Shown: positions 25,722 through 34,753, counted from the stretch's first letter. The stretch: 64,000 nucleotides of DNA from Paraglaciecola sp. L3A3 (GCF_009796765.1 NZ_CP047023.1:4819501-4883500); one strand, 5' to 3'. Translations and numbers: made by a program. The notes: generated by a model from the sequence alone, not told the origin.

Positions 25722-27938
25722 TTATTTAATCAATTTCTCTAAAGAATAGATCAATTTAATTGGCTCCTCAGGCTGTTCGTGCTTAAGATTTAATGGTTGT
25801 TCCACCCAAGTTTGTTCCCATTGAATTAAAGCCCATGCTAGTTCGCCATTGTCCACTTCTGTACCTTCAATTGCAGCATTTTTAAGTGTTTCGAAAAACA
25901 ATGTCCAGCGAGGTAGATAAAAATGTTTGTACATACCTTGCCATGCTTTTGAAGCATAATCTCGCAAAGAATTACCGCCCCATAAGGAAACTTGCATTTT
26001 GGCATTTTTTGCATAGTAATTTGATTCTGCCGCTGAATTGCTGTACTTGCTGGCATCATCAATCCATTGAGATAAAGTATCGGCTTGATTACCAGACAAT
26101 AAATCCATGCCATCCACCAGTTTTTTTACTTTTTCAAAAGAAGTATCTGCTGTTGCAATCTTGCCAGCTACATATAAATTAGTTGTCTCTAATAAACGTT
26201 TATCAATTTCTATGGTGAGATAATGTCGATAAAAATCAATTAAGTCATGCATAAATAAAGGGGAATCTTGGTACTCACTGGCTACAGAAATTAAAATATC
26301 AAGAGCTTCACGAAGCTTAACCATGTCTCCAGGATGTTTTTCAAATTTAACAAATCCTAGTTGTGGCCGTTTAAAAAACAAATAAGCCCCAGCGCCGTTC
26401 CACCACCTAGAATCCCAATACTGAGTGCTATAAACCGACTGCTCTAATAACGGCCAAGCTTGCATTAATTGTGGCGAGTTATGTCCATAACGAGCTGCAG
26501 TATATTGATCTATCCACTGGGAAAAAGTGTGCTCTTTATGATCCCAGGCCAGATCAAATAAATATTCATATACCACTGAATTGTTATTGATGCCTTCAGG
26601 AAACACACCAAATCCCGACAAATTCCCTTTATTTTTATCTTCCAGTAAACCCTTAACTTGTTGTTGATAATAATTAAAATCACCATAAATAGGATTGCTG
26701 GCACCGTAATTATGAATAAAACCAAAAACCCACTTTTTGTCATGAAATGACTCGGCGTTTTGCCACACATGGTATCGATCATTGCCAATATCATGCACCA
26801 TTGCTTTGTCATTCGGTACTTTGCTTAAAAATGCAGAAATGGCTTGGTTATCCCAGAACTTTTTATCCGCACCAAACATCCAACCTTGCATGACCCAGGT
26901 GGCATCTGGCACAACTTGTTTAATCGATTGATAAATGGCGTCGCCATAATTTGCCAGATCTTGATATTTGTTATCATCTGACACAGGTGGATGCATTTCA
27001 TTAAATGAATCCGATAAATAATACTCCCCTTTACCATACTCACCGTTATATATTTCTAGAAAGCGTTTTGCTAATTTGGCAAAAAGAGGGTCTGCCGGAT
27101 CAAGCCAATAGGTTTTGTTTTTAAACCCTGACCAGCCTTTCATTTCAATGACCTTAGCATTCGGGTATTTAGTCATAAACTGTTTGGGAATATAGCCAGA
27201 AAATGCGGGTAAAACAGGTTTTATGCCTAAACCACGCATACGATCTAGTATTTTTATTTGTAAATCATGTTTCTTATTGATCCAGCTTTGTGGCAAAACA
27301 CCTTGGTGATTTTCAATATTGCCCATTCTTTGCCACGGAGTGAATGCTGGGCCAGAAAAATAATCATTTAATTCTTGGTTGCTGAGGCCAAACTCATTCC
27401 ATAATTTTTGCCAAACAAACTCTTGTCCTTCCATGGCAATCACATTATTAATGCCATGAACTGCCATCCAATCAATTTCTTGTTGCCAACGAGACCAATC
27501 CCACCATGGCGTAGAGTAACCATAGGCACAAACGTTTAAATAGGTTCTTAAATCAAAAGAAGCGGAGACCTTTTCACCAATATAAGGAGAAAATTGACTA
27601 GGAATTTTTATTCTGTTCCCTTCCCAACTAACAGACATAGCACCGGTACTTTTTAAGTAATGGTATGCCCCGTAAGTTAAAGCAATAGATGAACTTGCAC
27701 TGACATTAATAACGTTGCTTGCAACGGTAACCTGATACCAATCAGATACATTATTACCTGCCACTAAATCAAAATTTAATTGAGGCAATTCTGATCCTGC
27801 TAGTCTTTTAAATACAGCTTTAACCTCAGCGACAGAGGTTTCATTTGGGCTACTAGCTTTTAACGGAGAAATAAAGAAGAGTAAAACGAAAGTCATACTC
27901 AATGTTTTTAATAGGCTTTTTATGATAATTCGTGTCAT
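25722..27938 (-). CDS. GH89 alpha-N-acetylglucosaminidase (NAGLU-like), exported
   Basis: 738 residues. The signal peptide lies within the first 28 residues. A NAGLU N-terminal domain (about 35-115) precedes the catalytic barrel, with NVCAYGYSTPWWDWSRWQQE, IDWMAVHGINNVIAMEGQE, FGLSNQELNDYFSGPAFTPW, DSFNEMHPP and VMQGWMFGADKKFW. A helical C-terminal domain follows (WWNGAGAYLFFKRP to LYSLEKLIK region). These are family GH89 landmarks; the enzymes remove terminal alpha-N-acetylglucosamine. It is convergent with the DUF1080 gene. In a marine degrader the target could be an aminosugar-containing glycan; this is inference. Confidence 0.9.
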   Translation of the reverse strand: MTRIIIKSLLKTLSMTFVLLFFISPLKASSPNETSVAEVKAVFKRLAGSELPQLNFDLVAGNNVSDWYQVTVASNVINVSASSSIALTYGAYHYLKSTGAMSVSWEGNRIKIPSQFSPYIGEKVSASFDLRTYLNVCAYGYSTPWWDWSRWQQEIDWMAVHGINNVIAMEGQEFVWQKLWNEFGLSNQELNDYFSGPAFTPWQRMGNIENHQGVLPQSWINKKHDLQIKILDRMRGLGIKPVLPAFSGYIPKQFMTKYPNAKVIEMKGWSGFKNKTYWLDPADPLFAKLAKRFLEIYNGEYGKGEYYLSDSFNEMHPPVSDDNKYQDLANYGDAIYQSIKQVVPDATWVMQGWMFGADKKFWDNQAISAFLSKVPNDKAMVHDIGNDRYHVWQNAESFHDKKWVFGFIHNYGASNPIYGDFNYYQQQVKGLLEDKNKGNLSGFGVFPEGINNNSVVYEYLFDLAWDHKEHTFSQWIDQYTAARYGHNSPQLMQAWPLLEQSVYSTQYWDSRWWNGAGAYLFFKRPQLGFVKFEKHPGDMVKLREALDILISVASEYQDSPLFMHDLIDFYRHYLTIEIDKRLLETTNLYVAGKIATADTSFEKVKKLVDGMDLLSGNQADTLSQWIDDASKYSNSAAESNYYAKNAKMQVSLWGGNSLRDYASKAWQGMYKHFYLPRWTLFFETLKNAAIEGTEVDNGELAWALIQWEQTWVEQPLNLKHEQPEEPIKLIYSLEKLIK

Positions 27939-28218
27939 ATTTATTTTCTGTTAAGTGTTAGACAACCCAGCAATGAATTTATCTATCACAATCGCTTTTA
28001 ATATGCGAATCAACATAACACATTAACTGCCCAAGCCTAAAGAGATATGACATGTGATATACGACATTACTAAAGTGAAGAATAATGCCCCCTAAATCCA
28101 ACTGTACTTATAACGCAGTCACCCAAACCTAATTATTAACATTGCTCAATTATTATTAATTTTCATCCTGCTTACACAACCAAGCTCACACCACTGTGAA
28201 ACTAATTCTCACTGAGTG

Positions 28219-28231
28219 TGTAATTCTTGCA
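28219..28231 (+). promoter_or_regulatory. Candidate activator site (dyad), copy 1
   Basis: TGTAATTCTTGCA, a TGTAA-N3-TTRCA inverted repeat inside TGTGTAATTCTTGCAAA. It starts 99 bases before the GG of the sigma-54 promoter at 28316, a normal distance for an NtrC-type upstream activating site. Confidence 0.5.
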
Positions 28232-28315
28232 AAGATTTTATCTCCTACATAATCACCACTCAACAGAAAAAACAAATTACCTATATATTTCAATAAGTTA
28301 AAGTTTTGTTTTTTA

Positions 28316-28333
28316 TTGGCATGTTTCGCGCAT
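28316..28333 (+). promoter_or_regulatory. Sigma-54 promoter of the DUF1328-lipoprotein unit
   Basis: TTGGCATGTTTCGCGCAT: GG at 28318 and GC at 28330 are exactly 12 apart, as in the TGGCAC-N5-TTGCA consensus. The predicted start near 28342 gives a leader of about 37 bases before the ATG at 28379. Confidence 0.6.
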
Positions 28334-28378
28334 TAACTATTGTGAATACGCAATTTAATTAACCAAGAGGAAATCATT

Positions 28379-28555
28379 ATGTTGGGCTGGGCAGTAACAT
28401 TTTTAATCATCGCCATCATCGCCGCGATTTTTGGATTTGGTGGCATAGCTGGTGCGGCTGCAGGTATTGCCAAAATCATATTCTTTATATTTATCGCTTT
28501 ACTTGTTTTATCTCTAGTTGCCAATGCATTACGAGGCAAACCACCTAAAGCTTAA
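28379..28555 (+). CDS. DUF1328 (YtjA-like) small membrane protein
   Basis: 58 residues, almost entirely hydrophobic, with two helices ([20 protein letters not shown], then [20 protein letters not shown]) and a short basic end. The GFGGIAG turn between the helices is typical of DUF1328. AAGAGG lies about nine bases before the ATG. The function is unknown; homologues are often stress-induced. It is first in a two-gene unit with the small lipoprotein at 28602. Confidence 0.88.
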   Translation: MLGWAVTFLIIAIIAAIFGFGGIAGAAAGIAKIIFFIFIALLVLSLVANALRGKPPKA

Positions 28556-28601
28556 TTTTTTGAAATTTACTTTATTACTTTAATTATAAAAGGAAATCAT
28601 T

Positions 28602-28814
28602 ATGAAAAACTTTAAATTTATTACCACTACATTAATTGCTTTTACTGCTTTATTTGCATTATCGGCCTGTGACGGCAAAGCCGAAAATGCTGGCGAAAAA
28701 GCTGATGAAGCGATTGAATCAGTTAAAGATGCAGCTAAAGATACAGGTAACGCAATTGAAGACTTGTGTGAAGATGCTAAAGAAGGCGTAAATGCCAAAG
28801 ACACAGACTGTTAA
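28602..28814 (+). CDS. Small acidic lipoprotein
   Basis: 70 residues. The lipoprotein signal ends FALSACDGKA (lipobox Cys23). The mature part is an acidic, Ala-rich amphipathic helix (EKADEAIESVKDAAKDTG) with two further Cys near the end (LCEDAKEG and DTDC). AAAGGAA precedes the start. It lies 46 bases after the DUF1328 gene and is closed by a strong terminator. It resembles the small helical stress lipoproteins common in Proteobacteria; no specific family is recognised. Confidence 0.75.
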   Translation: MKNFKFITTTLIAFTALFALSACDGKAENAGEKADEAIESVKDAAKDTGNAIEDLCEDAKEGVNAKDTDC

Positions 28815-28837
28815 TTTTTATACATTCTGTTCAATGA

Positions 28838-28863
28838 TAAAGGGGCCCGACGGCCCCTTTTTC
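28838..28863 (+). terminator. Rho-independent terminator
   Basis: AAAGGGGCC / GGCCCCTTT stem with loop CGAC followed by T5. Confidence 0.9.
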
Positions 28864-28987
28864 TATTTAATACCAACTCCGATAACTAAATGTAGACTCA
28901 GCGAGAGTTTAATTGAATTGGTATGACCTACACTCGGTTTAAACCGATTGCAGATTAAATAGAAAACAAAGATTAGGAAGGTCTATT

Positions 28988-30598
28988 ATGAATATCGCCT
29001 ATTTGTATTTTTTAGCAGCAATGTTAGCTTTTATTTTTGGCTACACCTCTTCATTCAGCTATTTTTCAGTTATTTTTTATTGGGTAGGTCTATCCTTTCT
29101 GGCTGTGTTTATTGCTTACATGTTAAAAGCGCCGAGTATTTTTCGTAAAAAGAGTGATGGTTCAATCCCTCTATATATTCGCTGGGTATTCATTCCGTTT
29201 CTGTTTGTTGTACAGCTTTATAACACTTGGGCGCGCAAAAATGACAAGGTGCCCGCAATTCAAAAAATAGATGACAATTTATATCTGTCATCTAGACTAT
29301 TTCCCTCTGATATGCAGACGCTTCATGACAACAATATCAGCGCTATCTTAGATGTTACCGCTGAGTTTGATGGCTTAGATTGGTCTGCTACAAACGAAAA
29401 TCTTGAATATCTAAATGTGCCAGTTTTAGATCATCAAAGTCCCTCTCAGGCAAAATTGATAGAATGCGTTAATTGGATCGACAACCAGTTAAAAAATGAC
29501 ACGGCAGTGATAGTACATTGTGCTTTAGGTAGGGGCCGTTCGGTGTTAGTTATGGCTGCTTATCTACTTAGTAAACAGCAAGATTGGACTGTGAGTGATG
29601 CACTACAGAAAATTCAGGGTATACGCAGTACTGCAGGCTTAAATAAACAGCAGCTAAAAGTACTCAACAAAACTCATCAGGCTGGATTGCTTAGACAAAA
29701 AATACCATTAGCGTTAATTGCCAACCCTGTTTCTGGCGGCGGAAAATGGTCTAAAAACAAACAAGAAATATTACAGTTATTATCAAAAAGTTTTGATATT
29801 TCTATCTACCAAACCAGTAAAACTAAGTCTGCTAAAACTCTTACCAAGCAAGCGATAAAAGATGGCAACCAAACCATAGTTGGGTGTGGTGGTGATGGCA
29901 CTATCAATGAAGTAGCCAGTGAATTAATCCATACTGATTATACCTTAGGGATCATTCCTCTAGGTACCACCAATGCCCTTAGCCACGTATTACATGGCTC
30001 TGCGAGTAAGCTTACGCCGATTAAATCTTGTTGTGATGCCATTCTTTCAGGACATAGCAGAACCATAGATACCGCACTTTGTAATGACGAACCTATGCTG
30101 TTGATGATGAGCCTTGGCTTTGGACAAAAAATGATTGAGTCTGCAGATAGACAAGAAAAAAACAACAATGGTCAATTAGCTTACATAAAAGGCCTATGGC
30201 AAGCCGTTGAACTGGATGAATCGATCGATATCAATTTATCAATCGATAACAATCAAACGTCTAACCTAGAATGCACTAGTATAGTAGTAGCTAATGCCGC
30301 GCCTTTTTCTAGCATACTGGCCCAAGGTAATGGTAATCCAGACATAGAAGATGGCTTGTTAGACATAACCTGTCTACCAAAAAGTAATAAGCCAGGGGAG
30401 CAATATATACACCTGACAGAACTGGCGATATCAGGCTTAACACAAGACAAAATAAATGAAACGGCTTTAGTCAGCCAGGCCAAAAAGGTACGGATTACTG
30501 CAAGCCAAGTAATCAAATATATGATTGACGGCGAAAACCGCCAAAGTGCTGAAATTATTATTCATGTTCAGCCACAATCGTTGCAGGTACTAGCTTAA
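28988..30598 (+). CDS. Membrane dual-specificity phosphatase fused to a YegS/BmrU-type lipid (diacylglycerol-like) kinase
   Basis: 536 residues in three parts. Hydrophobic N-terminal helices (about 1-80) anchor it. A dual-specificity phosphatase domain follows (about 95-235) with the P-loop HCALGRGRS (His177, nucleophile Cys178, Arg184) and a general-acid-type Asp upstream. The last part is a diacylglycerol-kinase catalytic domain (about 238-536): ALIANPVSGGGKW, GCGGDGTINEVASEL, LGIIPLGTTNALS and VIKYMIDGENRQ. Both active sites look intact. Such fusions suggest coupled dephosphorylation and phosphorylation of a lipid or phosphoinositide-like substrate at the inner membrane. The substrate is unknown. 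Confidence 0.87.
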   Translation: MNIAYLYFLAAMLAFIFGYTSSFSYFSVIFYWVGLSFLAVFIAYMLKAPSIFRKKSDGSIPLYIRWVFIPFLFVVQLYNTWARKNDKVPAIQKIDDNLYLSSRLFPSDMQTLHDNNISAILDVTAEFDGLDWSATNENLEYLNVPVLDHQSPSQAKLIECVNWIDNQLKNDTAVIVHCALGRGRSVLVMAAYLLSKQQDWTVSDALQKIQGIRSTAGLNKQQLKVLNKTHQAGLLRQKIPLALIANPVSGGGKWSKNKQEILQLLSKSFDISIYQTSKTKSAKTLTKQAIKDGNQTIVGCGGDGTINEVASELIHTDYTLGIIPLGTTNALSHVLHGSASKLTPIKSCCDAILSGHSRTIDTALCNDEPMLLMMSLGFGQKMIESADRQEKNNNGQLAYIKGLWQAVELDESIDINLSIDNNQTSNLECTSIVVANAAPFSSILAQGNGNPDIEDGLLDITCLPKSNKPGEQYIHLTELAISGLTQDKINETALVSQAKKVRITASQVIKYMIDGENRQSAEIIIHVQPQSLQVLA

Positions 30599-30645
30599 AC
30601 TAGACTATACAGTGAGACGAATCGAATTTAACAGAAGGGAACCAC

Positions 30646-32007
30646 ATGCAACTTAATATTACTAAACTTGCTCCCATTATTGAAAGTGCTCGCGCCAGTT
30701 TTTGGTTCGTGCCTAGTATCATGATTTTGCTCACCGTGTTACTTACTATCACCACTGTATATTTTGATGCTGTTTTTATAGCGGAACACCAGCTATCTTG
30801 GCCATTAATCTATGGGGCCGATGTTGCAGCCATGCGTTCTTTATTAGGAACCATAGCTGCGGCCATGATTACAGTCACTAGTATTGCTTTTTCCATTACC
30901 ATTGTAGCGCTAACTCTAGCCTCGTCGCAATTTGGCCCTAGGTTACTTAGGAATTTTATGAAAGATCGAGGGACACAAATTGTACTAGGATCTTTTATCT
31001 CAAATTTTTTATTTTGCATCTTAATTTTTTGCGCTATCAGCTTTGAAAAACCTTATTACTTTAAGCCCGGATTAAGTGTTGCCACCGCAATATTAATGAC
31101 TTTTATTAGTGTCGGAATTTTAATCTATTTTATTCATCATGTGGCTAAAGCCATTCAGGCAGATGTAGTAATAGACCAAGTATACCGAGAACTACAAGAC
31201 AATATTAAAAGCTTATTTCCCTCTGTTAAAACAGAGTCTGAAGTAACCACCAGCAGCGATGTCTTAGCTACTGCAAAACATCAAATGAATATATTGGCTA
31301 ATGAAGACGGCTATGTACAAACTCTAGATATCGAACAATTAGTTTGCTTAGCTAACGAGCATGAAGGCCGAATTAAATGTTTTTACAGCCCAGGAAACTT
31401 TGTTGTTAAAGGCACAGTGATTGCACAAGTTCATACTGAAAAACAGCCACCATCAACACTTGACGAGCAAATCCTTAAACAAATTTCCTTAGGTGCATAT
31501 AGAACCCCTGTACAGGATCCCGAATTTGCAATCCACCAGCTAGTCGAAATTGCATTGCGGGCATTATCCCCCGGTATCAACGACCCTTATACTGCCATTA
31601 CCTGTGTTGATAAGTTAAGCGCGGTATTGTGCGATCTCACCACTAAAACCTTTCCTCAAAAAGTCCGCTTTGATGAAGATGGAATTATCCGTGTTATATC
31701 TAAAGAATTAACTTTTACTAATATAGCCAAAGCGGCTTTTGAACAAATTAGACAACAGGCTAACCATAATATTGCAGTCACTATCAGGGTACTTGAAGCT
31801 TTAGCTAGATTAGCCTGCTGTGTGCAAAATCAACAGCAAACAGAATTTGTATTAAATCAAACAGACATAATTGAACAACAACAAAATAAATTATCCATAG
31901 CCAAAGATGATTTAGCAGAAATCAATGCTCGGGTGGCATTAATCCGCCAAACAGTTGCTGAGTTTAGTGGAGATAACAATCATAAGATTGATAATTCTGG
32001 CCACTAA
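30646..32007 (+). CDS. DUF2254 family membrane protein
   Basis: 453 residues. Four hydrophobic segments lie in the first 170 residues (around 17-45, 60-90, 108-135 and 140-165), with SLLGTIAAAMITVTSIAFSI and LASSQFGPRLLRNFM, which are DUF2254 landmarks. A soluble C-terminal part follows (DIEQLVCLANEHEGRI, ALRALSPGINDPYTAITCVD). The family is widespread with no settled function. It follows the phosphatase-kinase gene by 47 bases on the same strand, so co-transcription is likely. Confidence 0.85.
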   Translation: MQLNITKLAPIIESARASFWFVPSIMILLTVLLTITTVYFDAVFIAEHQLSWPLIYGADVAAMRSLLGTIAAAMITVTSIAFSITIVALTLASSQFGPRLLRNFMKDRGTQIVLGSFISNFLFCILIFCAISFEKPYYFKPGLSVATAILMTFISVGILIYFIHHVAKAIQADVVIDQVYRELQDNIKSLFPSVKTESEVTTSSDVLATAKHQMNILANEDGYVQTLDIEQLVCLANEHEGRIKCFYSPGNFVVKGTVIAQVHTEKQPPSTLDEQILKQISLGAYRTPVQDPEFAIHQLVEIALRALSPGINDPYTAITCVDKLSAVLCDLTTKTFPQKVRFDEDGIIRVISKELTFTNIAKAAFEQIRQQANHNIAVTIRVLEALARLACCVQNQQQTEFVLNQTDIIEQQQNKLSIAKDDLAEINARVALIRQTVAEFSGDNNHKIDNSGH

Positions 32008-32045
32008 TCAACACACAAAAATTGGCTTACGTTTGCGTGAGTAAT

Positions 32046-33014
32046 CTACTTTTTTTCTACAAAAACCAATTCACTTAATAAAGGAAAATGATCCGAATCA
32101 ATCGATGTTAGTCTCTGTATTTTTGCTAACTGAAAATGTTGGCTATGAAAAATATGGTCTAAAGGCCAACGTAAAAAGGTATATTCAGCATGAAAAGTAT
32201 TGAACATACCTCGCCCTATTCTGGGATCTTGCAAACCACTAATTTTTCTAAAAGCGCGAGTAGTTGGTGACCAAGCCACATCATTTAAGTCACCAGTGAC
32301 TATTGTCGGTTCAGTTGTGTTTTTTAACTCTCGGGCGATTAACAGTAACTCACGATCTCTCGGTGTCGAGAAAGTATTTTCAGTTGGACTGGGAGGAGCT
32401 GGGTGCAAAAAATGACACTTTACTTTCAACTGATTTTTAAGCTTTAAATAACAATGAATTGAAGGGACACCTTGTTCAACCAAATCTTTCACTTGAACAT
32501 CTTCTAAAACATATTTGCTATATAAGTGTATACCATACAAGTTATCTAATGGCCGACTGACTCTGTATGGGTAATCACTATGAATCACTTCAAGGGCATT
32601 TTGCCACCATAAATCGGTTTCCAAAGTGACTATAATATCAGGCTGATTTTGCTTAATTAAGGCTATTAACTTGTCGGCTGAATGATTAGTCATAAGTACA
32701 TTTGTATTCATAATTTTGATAGCACAGTCAGAATCAAAAACATTCACAGTGCGTACTTGTTTGGCGACAAATGGGGTATATGGCACAATCCAAATAATCT
32801 GATAGATTGCCACCGCAAGGTTAAGCACAACTAACACTAGTGATAAAAACCCACTCGCCCCAAACATACAGCCCAAAGCCGATAGTATTGCCAAGCAAGT
32901 AATTTGTACCCTAGGAAACTCCCATACTCTGCAAAGCCAATGATTTGATGGAACAAAAGGTAAAAGGGTAATAACCACTAATAATATGGTCATAATTAAC
33001 AATGACATTTCCAA
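32046..33014 (-). CDS. Membrane-anchored endonuclease/exonuclease/phosphatase family protein
   Basis: 322 residues. Two or three hydrophobic helices in the first 80 residues resemble other EEP proteins with N-terminal anchors. The catalytic part shows CAIKIMNTNVLMTN, QPDIIVTLETDLWW (metal-binding Glu), VTGDLNDVAWSPTTRAF and the terminal SDHFPLLSELVF. It could be a nuclease or a phosphodiesterase/phosphatase; the sequence does not decide. It is convergent with the DUF2254 gene. Confidence 0.83.
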   Translation of the reverse strand: MEMSLLIMTILLVVITLLPFVPSNHWLCRVWEFPRVQITCLAILSALGCMFGASGFLSLVLVVLNLAVAIYQIIWIVPYTPFVAKQVRTVNVFDSDCAIKIMNTNVLMTNHSADKLIALIKQNQPDIIVTLETDLWWQNALEVIHSDYPYRVSRPLDNLYGIHLYSKYVLEDVQVKDLVEQGVPSIHCYLKLKNQLKVKCHFLHPAPPSPTENTFSTPRDRELLLIARELKNTTEPTIVTGDLNDVAWSPTTRAFRKISGLQDPRIGRGMFNTFHAEYTFLRWPLDHIFHSQHFQLAKIQRLTSIDSDHFPLLSELVFVEKK

Positions 33015-33095
33015 TATTTCATTCCTGTTTTAATTCAATTTTAAACATAAGTTGTGGTTAAAACCTGCCAACCAGCAAACTCAGCTTATTAGTTG

Positions 33096-33108
33096 TGTAA
33101 TTATTGCA
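33096..33108 (+). promoter_or_regulatory. Candidate activator site (dyad), copy 2
   Basis: TGTAATTATTGCA within TGTGTAATTATTGCAAA. It differs from copy 1 at one central base and starts 119 bases before the GG of the promoter at 33213. Confidence 0.5.
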
Positions 33109-33212
33109 AATGGCTAAGAAGTATTTACAGCAAGATACTACATCAATACTGACGACCAAGATAACAAAAGAATAAGCCATTGATATTTAAGGTTTAAATA
33201 TTTAACCATAAG

Positions 33213-33230
33213 ATGGCATAGAGGTTGCTC
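33213..33230 (+). promoter_or_regulatory. Sigma-54 promoter of the DUF883 operon
   Basis: ATGGCATAGAGGTTGCTC: TGGCA and TTGCT with GG (33215) and GC (33227) exactly 12 apart. This is the best match to consensus of the five. The predicted start near 33239 gives a leader of about 42 bases. Confidence 0.7.
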
Positions 33231-33280
33231 TTAACTAATTACTAATGAGGAATGAACCACATTAGTAATAGGAGATTATT

Positions 33281-33595
33281 ATGCCAACCACAGCAAAAAC
33301 AACCAACAAACCTAAAGTGACCAATAATCCATCTGACACACCCATCGCAGATAAAATGACAGACACACTTCATCAATCGGTTGATACTCTGTCAGAACAC
33401 GCCCATGTTGCTGAAGAAAAAATTCGTGAAAGCGCCACATCTTCGGCCCAAACATTTGAGCAAAAACAACAACAAGCAAAACAGTATTGGGATCAATCCA
33501 GTGTCGGTAAATTCAGTAAAGAAAATCCAGTTGCCACTGCTGGAATTGCATTTGCAGCTGGTGTGTTATTAACCACGTTATTAAAACGTAAATAG
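33281..33595 (+). CDS. DUF883/ElaB-YqjD-like inner-membrane stress protein
   Basis: 104 residues. A Thr/Pro/Lys-rich N-terminus leads into a long charged helix (about 25-75) and one C-terminal membrane helix (NPVATAGIAFAAGVLLTTLL) ending in basic residues. This is the shape of ElaB/YqjD, the tail-anchored ribosome-associated proteins of E. coli. GGAGA lies before the ATG. First gene of a four-gene unit (33281-34675) that matches the yqjD-yqjE-yqjK idea in order: DUF883, holin-like, small protein. Confidence 0.8.
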   Translation: MPTTAKTTNKPKVTNNPSDTPIADKMTDTLHQSVDTLSEHAHVAEEKIRESATSSAQTFEQKQQQAKQYWDQSSVGKFSKENPVATAGIAFAAGVLLTTLLKRK

Positions 33596-33603
33596 TAACT
33601 CAA

Positions 33604-34020
33604 GTGAATACTTCTGCACATCAATCTCGCAATGAGCAGGCATCAGAAAATACTGATGCCTCTTTCAGTGATGTATTAACAGCTTGGGAGAAGGTCTATC
33701 AAAGTATTAGACTAAAAATGCGCATCAATGCCGACCTAATCGCTGCTGATTTTCGTTTAACAATACGCGCTTTAGTTGTCAGCCTAATTTGTATTCTTAG
33801 TTTAGTGGGACTTGCACTTTTGACCTGGTGTACAGCATTAGTCGCTCTATGCTTAGGCTTAACTCAATTAGGCATACATTGGGGCTGGTGTGTGCTTGTG
33901 GTGCTGCTATGCAATGGTTTAGGCATAGTGTTTATTAAAAATGTACTAAGCAAAGCCCTAGCTGCAATTGAAATGAAGGCATCTTGTGCAAGCTTATTAG
34001 ACCAAACCAAGAAAGAATAA
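33604..34020 (+). CDS. YqjE/holin-like membrane protein
   Basis: 138 residues starting at GTG 33604, eight bases after the previous stop. A hydrophilic N-terminus precedes two membrane helices (LVVSLICILSLVGLALLTW and GWCVLVVLLCNGLGIVFI). The shape and neighbourhood match the YqjE / phage-holin-superfamily-III proteins that follow DUF883 genes. The exact function is unknown. Confidence 0.75.
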   Translation: MNTSAHQSRNEQASENTDASFSDVLTAWEKVYQSIRLKMRINADLIAADFRLTIRALVVSLICILSLVGLALLTWCTALVALCLGLTQLGIHWGWCVLVVLLCNGLGIVFIKNVLSKALAAIEMKASCASLLDQTKKE

Positions 34021-34030
34021 GGGGATTTTT

Positions 34031-34270
34031 ATGTATGACTTTATGCAAGTAGAAAAAGCACAATTAGCGCAAGCAAAAACCCATGCAGAAGTGGCGCGAA
34101 AATATTCACAACGCTGCATGACTAGTGCCCAAGAAAAGACCAAAAGCTTCGCTTCATCTCCCGCGGGCATTGCCACAGCCTTTAGTGCTGGGGCATTTCA
34201 AGGTGCAACTAACAGTCAGGCTAAATCGCCAATATCCAGCCTACTGCCAATACTACTCAGATTATTTTAA
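34031..34270 (+). CDS. Small protein of the DUF883 operon (YqjK-like position)
   Basis: 79 residues: a charged Gln/Ala/Lys-rich helix (about 5-45), a short Ala/Gly stretch (SPAGIATAFSAGAFQGAT) and a hydrophobic end (SSLLPILLRLF). GGGG lies before the ATG. It takes the place of YqjK in the related E. coli operon but shows no clear sequence match by eye. Confidence 0.65.
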   Translation: MYDFMQVEKAQLAQAKTHAEVARKYSQRCMTSAQEKTKSFASSPAGIATAFSAGAFQGATNSQAKSPISSLLPILLRLF

Positions 34271-34306
34271 GCCTAAGAATTTCATTGCCAATATAGGAGC
34301 AATATC

Positions 34307-34675
34307 GTGAAAACTCTGATTATTTTAACTTTTTTATTATTAACCACTTCCGCTTTAGTTATTGCTCAAACAGAGCAATCAAGTTCAGATAAAGCTATGC
34401 CACTTAATCTCAATAAGTTACAACAAGCATTAGCCAATGCCGATCAAAGTAAACAAGATCGCAACAGTAAACTCAGGCTAGAGCGCGCTAATTTTTATTA
34501 TCAACAAGCCCAAGAATATTATCGTGCTGGCTGGGACGTTAAAGCCAAAGACTATATACAACGGGGGATTTTATTAGTTGAACTTCATCAGAGAACAAGT
34601 ACTCCAAACAAGTTTTATCGCCCACAAGCAGCCGCAGCACAACAAGCTAGTTTAACTCAAACTAATGATCGTTAG
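34307..34675 (+). CDS. Secreted small protein, probably frameshifted near its end
   Basis: 122 residues with a signal peptide (MKTLIILTFLLLTTSALVIA, cleavage before QTEQS). The mature part is charged and helical with many Gln and Lys. AGGAGC precedes the start. Last gene of the DUF883 operon. The bases after its stop encode, in another frame closed just upstream by a TGA, a Gly/Asn/Ser-rich tail (see 34705-34740). The native protein may have carried that tail and lost it by a frameshift. No family recognised. Confidence 0.62.
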   Translation: MKTLIILTFLLLTTSALVIAQTEQSSSDKAMPLNLNKLQQALANADQSKQDRNSKLRLERANFYYQQAQEYYRAGWDVKAKDYIQRGILLVELHQRTSTPNKFYRPQAAAAQQASLTQTNDR

Positions 34676-34704
34676 TAACAACTCAAACAAGCTTAGAAAG
34701 CAGT

Positions 34705-34740
34705 GGCGGAAATAGCGGCGGAAATAGTGGCGGAAATAGC
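34705..34740 (+). repeat. Three tandem 12-base repeats (GGCGGAAATAGC)
   Basis: Three copies with one T/C change encode SGGNSGGNSGGNSG in one frame, ending at a TAA about 18 bases later. Low-complexity tails of this kind are common in exported proteins. It follows the 34307 gene but lies in a different frame. Confidence 0.7.
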
Positions 34741-34753
34741 GGAAAAAGTAGTG

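Larger units (their letters stand above)
27939..28378. other. Regulatory intergenic region upstream of the DUF1328 gene
   Basis: 440 bases with no gene that I can support. The left part would hold the GH89 promoter. The right part holds the 13-base dyad at 28219 and the -24/-12 promoter at 28316, listed separately. Confidence 0.6.

Noticed and set aside
28866..28925. Inverted ATACCAA/TTGGTAT pair before the phosphatase-kinase gene, considered as a promoter or operator
   Set aside because: The arms are short and about 45 bases apart, and the TTGGTATGACC stretch lacks a GC at the -12 position.
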